Below are positions 6,131-13,291 of a DNA stretch of 13,291 bases, in pieces. The notes beneath the pieces were generated by a model. That model worked only from the letters and a program-made list of their open reading frames with translations, was not told where the DNA came from and did no database searches. This DNA is from CBDUJZ01 sp047629415 (GTDB taxonomy: Bacteria > Myxococcota_A > Bradymonadia > REDH01), in contig JBLHWZ010000140.1 in the NCBI GenBank assembly GCA_047629415.1, forward strand, positions 1 through 13,291. Reading direction: 5' to 3'. The number at the start of each line of letters is the position of its first letter. The first letter of the stretch is position 1. A program made the position numbers and the translations under genes.

Positions 6131-6147
6131 ACCGTCCCTAGGACGGT
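6131..6147 (+). promoter_or_regulatory. Perfect hairpin in the mraZ leader
   Basis: ACCGTCC and GGACGGT are perfect seven-base arms around the loop CTA, ending 49 bases before the mraZ ATG. As RNA it would be a tight GC-rich hairpin; as DNA it is a 17-bp palindrome. No T-run follows, so termination is unlikely. The nonamer GCTTCTTAC overlaps its left end (6124-6132) and also occurs at 6090-6098. Confidence 0.45.
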
Positions 6148-6196
6148 GTCTCTCGTGGCCGACCCTGGCCGCGCGCCTAATGGCCGAAACGAATCA

Positions 6197-6730
6197 ATGA
6201 CCTTCACCGGACGCGAACATCATGGGGTGGACGCAAAGGGCCGAGCTTCGATGCCGGCTCGATTCCGAGATGTGATCTTCGAGACCGCGACAGCGGCCGA
6301 AGCATCACGCTTGGTGGTGGTTCCTTGGTTCGGCGAGTGCGTTCGCGTCTTCCCCGTTGCGGGATGGCGAGCACGTACGGCCAAGCTCGAAGGCAAACTC
6401 TCCGAACTCGATAGCTTCGGCTACGGCGAGGACGAGAGTGACCTTCGGCGCCTCATCTACGGAATGGCCATTGAAGTCCCGATGGACGGACATGGCCGAT
6501 TCGTGCTTCCACAGCACGTCCGGGATGAGGCAGCGATCGACAGAGAGATTTACTGGGTCGGACTCGGGGACTTCCTCGAGCTCTGGAACCCGGAGCGGCT
6601 GCACGAGCGACTCAGCGGCGAAAACGCCAAGAGACTTCGCTCGCGCCTTGTTGAGATGCTCACCTTGCCCAAGGCCGGAGCCCCTCAACGCCAAGAGGAG
6701 AACAAGACCGAGGAGGATTCGCCGAGTTAA
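6197..6730 (+). CDS. mraZ: MraZ, transcriptional regulator of the dcw cluster
   Basis: MraZ is a ring-forming DNA-binding protein of the AbrB/SpoVT superfamily that represses its own operon in E. coli. Both repeated domains are visible: DAKGRASMPARFRD (residues 12-25) and the second copy MDGHGRFVLPQHVRD near residue 100, each with the DxxGR signature. I chose ATG at 6197 because MTFTGREHHGVDAKGR aligns with the usual MraZ start; the in-frame ATG at 6113 would add 28 non-homologous residues and lacks a Shine-Dalgarno site. The start at 6197 has no strong site either. The product has 177 residues against about 145-152 for typical MraZ; most of the excess is a polar, charged C-terminal tail (PQRQEENKTEEDSPS). 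It is the first gene of the operon, eight bases before rsmH, and is preceded by candidate operators. Confidence 0.93.
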   Translation: MTFTGREHHGVDAKGRASMPARFRDVIFETATAAEASRLVVVPWFGECVRVFPVAGWRARTAKLEGKLSELDSFGYGEDESDLRRLIYGMAIEVPMDGHGRFVLPQHVRDEAAIDREIYWVGLGDFLELWNPERLHERLSGENAKRLRSRLVEMLTLPKAGAPQRQEENKTEEDSPS

Positions 6731-6737
6731 CGTCCAA

Positions 6738-7676
6738 GTGACCGACTTTCACCACATCACAGTTCTGAAGCAGGAGGTTGTAGATGCCCTTGCTGGATTT
6801 GAAGGACTCGTGCTCGACCTCACGGTTGGCGGTGGCGGCCACTCGGAAGCTCTGCTCTCGGCGCTCCCTGGGATTCGAATTCTTGGTTTCGACCGCGATC
6901 CCGTCGCGGTGAAAGCCGCGACGGCTCGACTGGCTTCGTTCGGCGACCGCTTCGAGATCGTGAATCGGCCGTTCTCCTCCGTTATTGAGGTGCTGAGCGA
7001 TCGTGGCCTCTCTCGGGGCGCACGTGGTTCCGGTGTCCCGGCCATCGTCGCAGACCTCGGCGTCTCGTCGCCTCAATTCGACGACCCAAGCCGAGGCTTC
7101 TCGCTCTCGGCTGACGGGCCGCTCGACATGCGAATGGGCGATGGACAGACCGCAGGCGAATACCTGGACGAGGTTTCGCAAGAAGAACTCGCCCGGATCT
7201 TCTGGCAGTACGGCGACATTCGTCAGTCGCGAAAGCTCGCTCGCGCCGTCAAGAACGACCGCGCGGAGGGCCTGATTAACACCACATCCGAGCTCGCCGC
7301 CCTCTGCGGCCGAGTGCTTGGGAAAGGCCGCAAACATGACCCGGCGACTCTCCCGTTCCAAGCACTTCGGATTGCCGTCAACGATGAACTCGGCGAGCTA
7401 GAGACGGTGCTCAACGAGCTGCCCAACCTCCTCGCGGATGGCGGTCGCGCAGCTTTCATCTCGTTCCACTCGCTCGAGGATCGCCGCGTCAAACACGCGT
7501 TTCGCGACCTTGTGAAGGGGCCCGAAGTGCCGCGCGGGCTGCCCATAACGGGTGACCAACTCACTGACTTTCGTCTCGTTGGAAAGGCTGCGTCCGCTTC
7601 CGATGACGAACTCAACGTGAACCCGCGAGCTCGCAGCGCTCGTCTTCGTATCCTCGAACGCAAGTCGCGCTCATGA
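6738..7676 (+). CDS. rsmH: RsmH, 16S rRNA m4C1402 methyltransferase (MraW)
   Basis: RsmH methylates N4 of C1402 in 16S rRNA, at the ribosomal P site, using S-adenosylmethionine. The family is clear: SAM-binding LDLTVGGGGHSEALL (residues 27-41), ILGFDRDP, IVADLGVSSPQFDD followed by SRGFS, GPLDMRM, LPFQALRIAVNDELGELE and ISFHSLEDRRVKHAF. With GTG at 6738 the product has 312 residues, close to the 313 of E. coli. The frame is open far upstream, but everything before this GTG overlaps mraZ and has no RsmH character. The start follows the mraZ stop by seven bases without a strong Shine-Dalgarno site, so coupling to mraZ is likely. The stop overlaps ftsL in ATGA. Placement between mraZ and ftsL is the standard dcw order. 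Confidence 0.96.
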   Translation: MTDFHHITVLKQEVVDALAGFEGLVLDLTVGGGGHSEALLSALPGIRILGFDRDPVAVKAATARLASFGDRFEIVNRPFSSVIEVLSDRGLSRGARGSGVPAIVADLGVSSPQFDDPSRGFSLSADGPLDMRMGDGQTAGEYLDEVSQEELARIFWQYGDIRQSRKLARAVKNDRAEGLINTTSELAALCGRVLGKGRKHDPATLPFQALRIAVNDELGELETVLNELPNLLADGGRAAFISFHSLEDRRVKHAFRDLVKGPEVPRGLPITGDQLTDFRLVGKAASASDDELNVNPRARSARLRILERKSRS

Positions 7677-7981
7677 ACATACAACCGCCCCGACGCCGGT
7701 TGTCCGGCTCAAGTGACATCAGCTGGGTGCTCTTCATCCTCTTCACGGCGACCGCCGTCACCGCGCTGCTACTCGGCTACCTGCGAGACGGGTTCCACAT
7801 GTTCGAAATGGGGCACGACCTCGCTCAGGCCACAGCGGAGACGCGACGGCTGGAAGATGAGCGTCGCAGCCTCTCGCTGGAGATCCAGCACCGCTCCGAG
7901 TCGTTCAACGCGTGGGAGGCTGCGTCGGAGATCGGTCTCGCACCACCTGAAGAATCCCAGATTGTGGAGGCCGGTCAATGA
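7673..7981 (+). CDS. ftsL: FtsL-like divisome protein
   Basis: FtsL is a small bitopic protein that with FtsB and FtsQ controls septal peptidoglycan synthesis by FtsW-FtsI. This 102-residue product has the expected layout: a short cytoplasmic tail with basic residues (PRRR), one membrane helix at about 16-37 (WVLFILFTATAVTALLLG), and a periplasmic part predicted as coiled coil at about 46-75, rich in Glu, Arg and Leu, ending in a short tail. FtsL proteins diverge strongly in sequence, so the call rests mainly on topology, length and position between rsmH and ftsI. It overlaps both neighbours by four bases (ATGA at each end), so translation is probably coupled. A generic septum-formation-initiator-type small protein is the alternative. 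Confidence 0.82.
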   Translation: MNIQPPRRRLSGSSDISWVLFILFTATAVTALLLGYLRDGFHMFEMGHDLAQATAETRRLEDERRSLSLEIQHRSESFNAWEAASEIGLAPPEESQIVEAGQ

Positions 7982-9984
7982 GTGTGCAGCGGCCCACGCA
8001 GCGGCGCATGGGCGTTGTTCTAGCGTTCCTGCTCGCCGCGTACGCAATCTTCGTGATTCGCGCGTTCCAGCTGCAGGTCGTACTCGCAGACGAGCACCTA
8101 GCTCGCGCAGCATGGGGCGTTGAGTCAATCTCGCGACATGAAGCGCCTCGCGGCGACATCCGTGACCGTGACGGCGACCTCATCGCGGGTAGCGCACCAG
8201 CTTATACGATCTCCTACGATCCCCGCCTGCTGCTGACCGAAGACCGTGAGGAGCTGACTTTCGTGATGACCCAGCTCTCGGGCCTGGAGCGATTTGACCG
8301 TGACGAACTTGAAGCGTGGGCGAGCGCCGACCTCACCGAAGTGCCTCGATACCGAGTGCTTGAACGAGGAGTCGCACCGGGTCGCACGGAAGCGCTCTTA
8401 GAGAGCCTCCGACAGCGTGGTGTTCGCGGTGTCTTTCGTGAGGACGGCTACGCTCGGGTCTACCCGTTCGGTGCGCTCGCCGGGCGTACAATCGGCTTCC
8501 TCGACGCATTCGGCGACAATGGCGTTGCCGGCCTAGAACTCGCCTTCGACGAGCTGCTTCAAGGCAGCACGGTCGAGTACCGAGTCGCTCGTGACGCCTC
8601 TCGTAACCCGTATCTAATCGGGGACTCTCCCGACATTCGAATGGCCGCTGGCAATGACGTCACACTGACGATTGATCACGAGCTTCAAGCGATCGCTGAG
8701 GTTGAGTTGGAGCGGGTCATCACAGAATTCCACGCAGAAGCAGGCACAGCCGTGGCGATTCAGCCGCAGACCGGAGAGATTCTCGCGCTTGCCAGCTGGC
8801 CTCCCTATGATCCGAACACGGAGGCGGGGACAAACGACGCCGGCTGGCGCAATCCAGCGATTGCAGCGGCCTACGAGCCAGGCTCTACCGTGAAAATCTT
8901 CACGTTCGCTGCGGCCCTGGAAGAGGGTGTTGTTGGCTACGAGTCCGAGATTGACTGCCAGAACGGCGAGGTCCTCGTAGACCGCTACCGCATCCGGGAC
9001 CGCCACTGCCATGACTCGATTCGGGCGTGGGAAGTCATTCGCGACAGCTCAAACATCGGCGCGCTTACGATGGGCATGCGCATGTCGCAGGCCACCCACC
9101 GCGAGTACCTGGCGCAGTTCGGTCTAGGTGGTCGCACCGGCGTGGAGCTGCCCGGCGAGGCGCAAGGAATGCTGCCGAATCTGGACCGCCCTTGGCCAGC
9201 CAGTCGTCACGCGACGATTTCATACGGATATGGCTTCTCCGTCACGCCGCTGCAGCTCGCCGCGGCCACGGCGGTTATCGCGAACGATGGCGTGCGGGTT
9301 CAGCCTCACATTGTGCGGAGCATCACGAGCCCAGGCGGCGTAGAACTCCACAATGGCACTCATACCGCCGGAACCCGCGTAATCTCGGCCCGCACTGCGA
9401 ACCAAGTGACCGCCGCAATGGTGACCGTCGTTAGCGAAGATGGCACCGCCGCATTGGCCGCGATTCCCGGCTACTCGGTCGCGGGAAAGACCGGCACCGC
9501 GCGCATGATTCGGGCCACGGGCGGTTACGCCGACAATGAGTATCTCTCGGTCTTCACCGGCTTCGCTCCGGCCGACGCACCCCGTGTCGCGATCGCTGTC
9601 ATGGTCGAGCGACCGGATCCGTCGATTGGTTACTACGGCGGCACAGTTGCAGCTCCGATCTTCGCTGCGATCGCTCGTCGTGCGCTCGAACTCGACGGGC
9701 TTCCGGTGTCCGAAGCGCTGAACGCAGTACCCGTTGAGCACGCATCCGCCGCCGAGCCTGTACAAGGGCTGGAAGTACACGAGCCCCGCGCCCTGGTCGG
9801 TCCTCGTGAGGTGCCCGACTTCGATGGCCTGCTCGTGCACGAGGCGATGGCGATGGCCCGCCGCCGCGGGCTAACCGTTTCGGTCGAAGGCACTGGCCGG
9901 GTCGTCGCTCAGACGCCGGGCTCGTTTAGCCCGGCCACACCCGGGATGGCCGTGACTCTCACTCTGGAGAGCGCACACCGATGA
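7978..9984 (+). CDS. ftsI: FtsI/PBP3, septal peptidoglycan transpeptidase with PASTA domain
   Basis: This class B penicillin-binding protein cross-links septal peptidoglycan in the periplasm. A single membrane helix lies at about residues 11-28, followed by the dimerisation domain and the transpeptidase domain. All three catalytic motifs are intact: SxxK at S303-TV-K306 in YEPGSTVKIF, SxN at S357-S-N359, and KTG at 504-506 in VAGKTGTARM. Residues 611-664 (starting EVPDFDGLLVHEAM) form one PASTA domain, absent from E. coli FtsI but known in SpoVD and PBP2x, and to my knowledge also in some deltaproteobacterial homologues. At 668 residues it is longer than E. coli FtsI (588), mostly because of this domain. 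It starts at ATG 7978 within the ftsL stop and ends overlapping the murE start, so it is a core operon member and probable FtsL partner. Confidence 0.96.
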   Translation: MSVQRPTQRRMGVVLAFLLAAYAIFVIRAFQLQVVLADEHLARAAWGVESISRHEAPRGDIRDRDGDLIAGSAPAYTISYDPRLLLTEDREELTFVMTQLSGLERFDRDELEAWASADLTEVPRYRVLERGVAPGRTEALLESLRQRGVRGVFREDGYARVYPFGALAGRTIGFLDAFGDNGVAGLELAFDELLQGSTVEYRVARDASRNPYLIGDSPDIRMAAGNDVTLTIDHELQAIAEVELERVITEFHAEAGTAVAIQPQTGEILALASWPPYDPNTEAGTNDAGWRNPAIAAAYEPGSTVKIFTFAAALEEGVVGYESEIDCQNGEVLVDRYRIRDRHCHDSIRAWEVIRDSSNIGALTMGMRMSQATHREYLAQFGLGGRTGVELPGEAQGMLPNLDRPWPASRHATISYGYGFSVTPLQLAAATAVIANDGVRVQPHIVRSITSPGGVELHNGTHTAGTRVISARTANQVTAAMVTVVSEDGTAALAAIPGYSVAGKTGTARMIRATGGYADNEYLSVFTGFAPADAPRVAIAVMVERPDPSIGYYGGTVAAPIFAAIARRALELDGLPVSEALNAVPVEHASAAEPVQGLEVHEPRALVGPREVPDFDGLLVHEAMAMARRRGLTVSVEGTGRVVAQTPGSFSPATPGMAVTLTLESAHR

Positions 9985-12854
9985 ACGTTCTCGCGCTCAT
10001 GAACGACCTGCCTTTGGCTCGCCTCTCCGGCGGTGACGCAGAGGTGTATGCGATCGCGACAGACAGTCGTGCGGTGACAAGCGGCACGCTCTTCTTCGCT
10101 CGTGAGGGCTGGTTCGTTGATTCGCACAAGTTCATCCCGGCGGCCGTTGCCGCGGGCGCCAGTGCGATCGTCGTCACACGTGAAGAGGCTGCGCCACTAG
10201 CGGGCGACGTTCCGGTGTTCTTGTCGACGGCGGAAGACCGCGACCTCGGCTTGCTCTGCGACAGCTTCTTCGGAGAACCGACCAAAGAGCTGAAGGTGTT
10301 TGGCGTTACCGGTACCAACGGGAAAACCTCCGTCTCCTACATGCTTGAGCACACGTTGCGAGAGCTCGGGGAGCGGCCGGCGGTCATCGGAACCGTGACG
10401 CACCGCTTCGAATCCCGCGAGATTCCCGCCCTAAACACGACGCCTGATGGTTTGACCATTCATGGTTTTGCTCGGGAGTGTATCGATGCGGGCGCGACGT
10501 GCCTCATCTTGGAAGTCTCAAGCCACGGCGCGTTCCTAGAACGCGTCGCAGGCGTCGCCTTTGACTCGGTCGGCTTCACCAACCTGACCGCCGACCATCT
10601 CGACTTCCACAATACGTTCGAGGCGTATCTGGACGCCAAACGCATGCTCTTCGGCAAGTTCTTGGACGCCTCGATCGCTCGAGGAAAGTCTGCGAACGCT
10701 ACGGTCTTTGCCGATGACCCGGCCAGCGAAGCGATGCTGAGCGTTGTCGATGAGAGTGTGGCCATCAGTCGGACGGGGTTCGTCTCGGGCGACTCGAGGA
10801 TCGAACTCGTGGAGCTGCTTGGTGCGGCAGGTCAGCGTGTCCGACTTGACGGAGCCGAAGGCATGCTCCCGGTCGTGGGCGCGCATAACGTCGTGAACGC
10901 CGCGATCGCGTGCTCGATGGCGGCAGCGACCATTGGTGTCTCGGTCACAGAGGCGCTAGCGGCCCTTCGCTCGTTCGCCGGAATCCCTGGACGCTTCGAG
11001 CTGGCCTACGACTTCCGTCTTGGCGAGGCCCCGACGTTCGTCGACTATGCACACAGCCCCGACGCTGTGGAACGTGCGCTGCCCGTGCTCCGCAACCTCG
11101 GCGTTGGAGCTACCAGTTGTGTACTCGGCTGCGGCGGAGATCGCGACGCGGCCAAGCGGCCAATGATGGGCCTCGCCGCCTACGAAGGAGCGAACACGGC
11201 GGTCTTCACATCGGACAACCCGCGGAGCGAGGACACCAACGCGATCATCGATCAGATGGTGGCGGGGCTACCGGCGGACGGCCGCGACAAGGTCCAGCGA
11301 ACAGGCAATCGGACGACTGCCATTGACCTCGCGTTGCGCTCGGCGACGGGGCCCGTCTTGATCGCTGGAAAGGGGCACGAGACCTACCAAGAAATCGGCA
11401 GTGTTCGGTTCCACCTCGACGACCGTGAGGAAGTTCGCCGCGTCGTCCGGTCCCAACGAGTCAACGCTCCGCTCGCTTCGATTCCGCTGCTCAGCGGATG
11501 GAGCGTCTCGCGGGTTGCAAAGGTGGTCGATGGCCGCATCGTTGCCGGGGCGAATCGCAACGTATGGGGCGCGCTGACCACCGATTCTCGGAAGGTAGCG
11601 ACGGACGATGTCTTCGTCGCTTTGCGAGGTGAGCGCTTTGACGGCCACGAATTCCTCACTCAGGCAGCTGAGGCCGGAGTCGGTTTGCTTATCGCCGAAG
11701 AGGTCCCAAGCGAACTCTCCGGACCGGCTGTGGTGATCGTGAAAGACTCACTCGTTGCTCTGCAAGCGCTCGGCTCGGCCCTGCTCGACGAGGGTCGCAA
11801 GCGACAGGGTGGCCTGGGCGTCATCGGGGTGACCGGCAGTAACGGCAAGACGACGACGAAAGAGCTGCTGGCGTCGCTGATCGGCGACGAAACACTGGCT
11901 ACCGCTGGTAACTTTAACAATCATATTGGGCTCCCGCTCACCGCGGTCCGGCTGACGGATAGCCACCGGACGGCGGTACTCGAGATGGGGGCTAACGGTC
12001 CCGACGACATCACCCAGCTGGCAGCAATGGCCCGCCCGCAAGTTGCCGTCGTGACCTCTATCGGCGCTGCGCACCTCGAGGGCTTCGGTGATCTTGAGGG
12101 CGTTCGTCGTGCCAAGGCCGGTATCGTCTCTCAAGGGGCAACCGTTCTGGTGCTACCTCACTCCGAGGCTGGCCACGCTGTGTGGAAGCACGTTGGGAAA
12201 ACCTGGACCTTCGGGCCCGAGGCCGACGCTACACTTCAGGTCATCCGGCCGGACGCTTTTGGCCCGGTGAGCTTCAAAGGCTCCGGAGCCGCTTCCGGCA
12301 TTGAGATGACGGTCGAGTTTGCGCTCGCCGGGCTGCACAACGGCTGCAATTTGGCGGCTGCGCTGCTCGCTGTCTTGGCCAGTACGCGTGTGGCGCCGAG
12401 CCAGGCCGATGTCGCTTCTAGAATCTCGCGGACGGAATTGCCCGATGGGCGTCTGCGTTCGCTGACGGTCTCAAACCGAACCGTGATCGATGATGCCTAC
12501 AACGCAAACCCGGCGAGTATGATTGCTTCTCTGCAGCTCCTGTCTGGCATTGCCGGTTTCCGCATCGCAGTGCTCGGCGAAATGAACGAGCTCGGCTCCG
12601 ACGCGGAGTCGCTGCACCGCGAAGTTGGCGTCGTCGCTGCGAAGAACGCGGACACTGTGATTGTCATCGGCGAGCCTGCTCGTGCGATCGCTGAGGGCGC
12701 CAACGGACACTTCTTCGATGACCTCGATGCTGCTGCGACCTGGCTCACTGCCAATGTCGACGCAGGCGCAACCTTGCTACTTAAGGCGTCTCGGGGCGCC
12801 AACCTTGAGCGGATTATTCCGATGCTTGAATCAGGTTGGGAGGGACGCAGCTAA
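9981..12854 (+). CDS. murE/murF: Fused MurE-MurF: UDP-MurNAc-tripeptide and pentapeptide synthetase
   Basis: One uninterrupted 957-residue frame encodes two consecutive cytoplasmic ATP-dependent ligases. The MurE part (about 1-490) adds the third residue to UDP-MurNAc-L-Ala-D-Glu. It has the N-terminal TDSRAV motif, the P-loop GTNGKT (111-116), NLTADHLDFH, a lysine at 220 that fits the carbamylated one, and DNPR at 412-415, the signature for meso-diaminopimelate. The MurF part (about 503-957) adds D-Ala-D-Ala. It has TTDSRKV, the P-loop GSNGKT (619-624), NFNNHIGLPLTAV, EMGANGPDDI and VIDDAYNANP. A linker of only about 15 residues joins them. Near the end, MurF's usual KGSR reads KASR, a mild change. 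Both halves keep their ATP-binding motifs, so both are probably active. The frame starts within the ftsI stop and overlaps mraY by one base (TAATG). Fused MurE-MurF proteins are known in a few bacteria but uncommon. Confidence 0.96.
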   Translation: MNVLALMNDLPLARLSGGDAEVYAIATDSRAVTSGTLFFAREGWFVDSHKFIPAAVAAGASAIVVTREEAAPLAGDVPVFLSTAEDRDLGLLCDSFFGEPTKELKVFGVTGTNGKTSVSYMLEHTLRELGERPAVIGTVTHRFESREIPALNTTPDGLTIHGFARECIDAGATCLILEVSSHGAFLERVAGVAFDSVGFTNLTADHLDFHNTFEAYLDAKRMLFGKFLDASIARGKSANATVFADDPASEAMLSVVDESVAISRTGFVSGDSRIELVELLGAAGQRVRLDGAEGMLPVVGAHNVVNAAIACSMAAATIGVSVTEALAALRSFAGIPGRFELAYDFRLGEAPTFVDYAHSPDAVERALPVLRNLGVGATSCVLGCGGDRDAAKRPMMGLAAYEGANTAVFTSDNPRSEDTNAIIDQMVAGLPADGRDKVQRTGNRTTAIDLALRSATGPVLIAGKGHETYQEIGSVRFHLDDREEVRRVVRSQRVNAPLASIPLLSGWSVSRVAKVVDGRIVAGANRNVWGALTTDSRKVATDDVFVALRGERFDGHEFLTQAAEAGVGLLIAEEVPSELSGPAVVIVKDSLVALQALGSALLDEGRKRQGGLGVIGVTGSNGKTTTKELLASLIGDETLATAGNFNNHIGLPLTAVRLTDSHRTAVLEMGANGPDDITQLAAMARPQVAVVTSIGAAHLEGFGDLEGVRRAKAGIVSQGATVLVLPHSEAGHAVWKHVGKTWTFGPEADATLQVIRPDAFGPVSFKGSGAASGIEMTVEFALAGLHNGCNLAAALLAVLASTRVAPSQADVASRISRTELPDGRLRSLTVSNRTVIDDAYNANPASMIASLQLLSGIAGFRIAVLGEMNELGSDAESLHREVGVVAAKNADTVIVIGEPARAIAEGANGHFFDDLDAAATWLTANVDAGATLLLKASRGANLERIIPMLESGWEGRS

Positions 12855-13291
12855 TGCTATTTCATCTCTTCAGAGCGCTGGAAGGAACTCCGGGCGTAAA
12901 CGTCTTCAACTACCCGAGCTTCCGCGTCATCATCTCGATGCTGACGTCGCTCGCGATCACCTACGTGCTCTACCCGTGGTTCATTCGGCAGCTGCAGAAG
13001 CGGCAAATCGGGCAGGTCATTCGTGAGGAACTGACCGACCACCAGAGCAAGAAGGATACGCCGACGATGGGCGGTATTCTGCTCATCTTTGCGGTCATCA
13101 TCACAACGCTTCTGTGGAGCGATCTGCGAAACCCGTTGGTCTGGATCGCCGTCTCGGTGACCTTCGTCTTCTCGCTTGTCGGCTTTGTGGATGACGCGAT
13201 GAAGCTGGGCGAACGCGGCAGCAAGGGGCTCAGTGAGCGAGGCAAGCTGCTCGGTCAATTCGGGGTCTCCTTCGTGGCGCTGGGTTTGCTG
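12854..13291 (+). CDS. mraY: MraY, phospho-MurNAc-pentapeptide transferase, 3'-truncated
   Basis: MraY transfers phospho-MurNAc-pentapeptide to undecaprenyl phosphate, making lipid I at the inner membrane. The first 146 residues are present and the frame is open to the right edge. An amphipathic N-terminus is followed by a membrane helix (about 24-43), then the conserved HQSKKDTPTMGGILL segment (residues about 63-77), a second helix, a third ending in GFVDDAMK with the paired aspartates D113-D114 that serve in catalysis, and the SKGLSERGKLLGQ segment. E. coli MraY has 360 residues, so about 60 percent is missing. The start ATG shares one base with the murE-murF stop (TAATG), which supports stop-restart translation and fixes the start. 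It directly uses the product of the upstream ligase fusion. Confidence 0.95.
   Translation, partial: MLFHLFRALEGTPGVNVFNYPSFRVIISMLTSLAITYVLYPWFIRQLQKRQIGQVIREELTDHQSKKDTPTMGGILLIFAVIITTLLWSDLRNPLVWIAVSVTFVFSLVGFVDDAMKLGERGSKGLSERGKLLGQFGVSFVALGLL

Noticed and set aside
6113..6196. Upstream ATG giving mraZ 28 extra residues
   Set aside because: The extra residues do not resemble MraZ, there is no Shine-Dalgarno site, and the leader hairpin would lie inside the coding region.
6357..6737. Long 5' extension of the rsmH frame
   Set aside because: It lies entirely within mraZ or the junction in another frame and has no RsmH character; the GTG at 6738 matches the family's usual start.

Overview
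The window holds the 5' part of a bacterial division and cell-wall (dcw) cluster, preceded by an outer-membrane protein gene and a regulatory gap. The organism is Gram-negative: it has a very large outer-membrane beta-barrel protein fused to an OmpA-type domain, and a MurE with the DNPR motif of meso-diaminopimelate-adding enzymes. High G+C, a C-terminal PASTA domain on FtsI and a MurE-MurF fusion would fit a deltaproteobacterial or Myxococcota/Bradymonadota-like lineage. That placement is an inference; no marker here settles it.

Layout. Positions 1-4871 (+) are the 3' part of a giant outer-membrane protein: the tail of an OmpA-like peptidoglycan-binding domain, periplasmic beta domains, a long acidic and repetitive linker, then about 940 residues of predicted beta-barrel. 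Positions 4903-5109 hold a compact unit for a 49-residue protein, with its own promoter, an inverted repeat over the -10 and a strong Shine-Dalgarno site. A probable terminator (5166-5199) separates it from a possible convergent two-helix membrane protein (5404-5198, minus strand). Positions 5405-6196 carry no convincing gene but are rich in signals: hairpins, DnaA-box-like sites, a 13-bp palindrome, a TTGACA promoter, and three clusters of TGGAT-like repeats, mostly spaced 10 bp. I interpret these clusters as candidate MraZ operators.

From 6197 to the right edge runs a tightly packed plus-strand operon: mraZ (regulator), rsmH (16S rRNA methyltransferase), ftsL (divisome linker), ftsI (septal transpeptidase), a fused murE-murF (two consecutive Mur ligase steps in one polypeptide) and the start of mraY (lipid I synthesis). 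From rsmH onward every junction overlaps by 1 to 4 bases, so translation is probably coupled. The products act in sequence: MurE/F complete UDP-MurNAc-pentapeptide, MraY puts it on the lipid carrier, and FtsI with FtsL uses the resulting lipid II at the septum. The main points of interest are the candidate MraZ operators, the MurE-MurF fusion, the 49-residue gene, and the architecture of the large outer-membrane protein.
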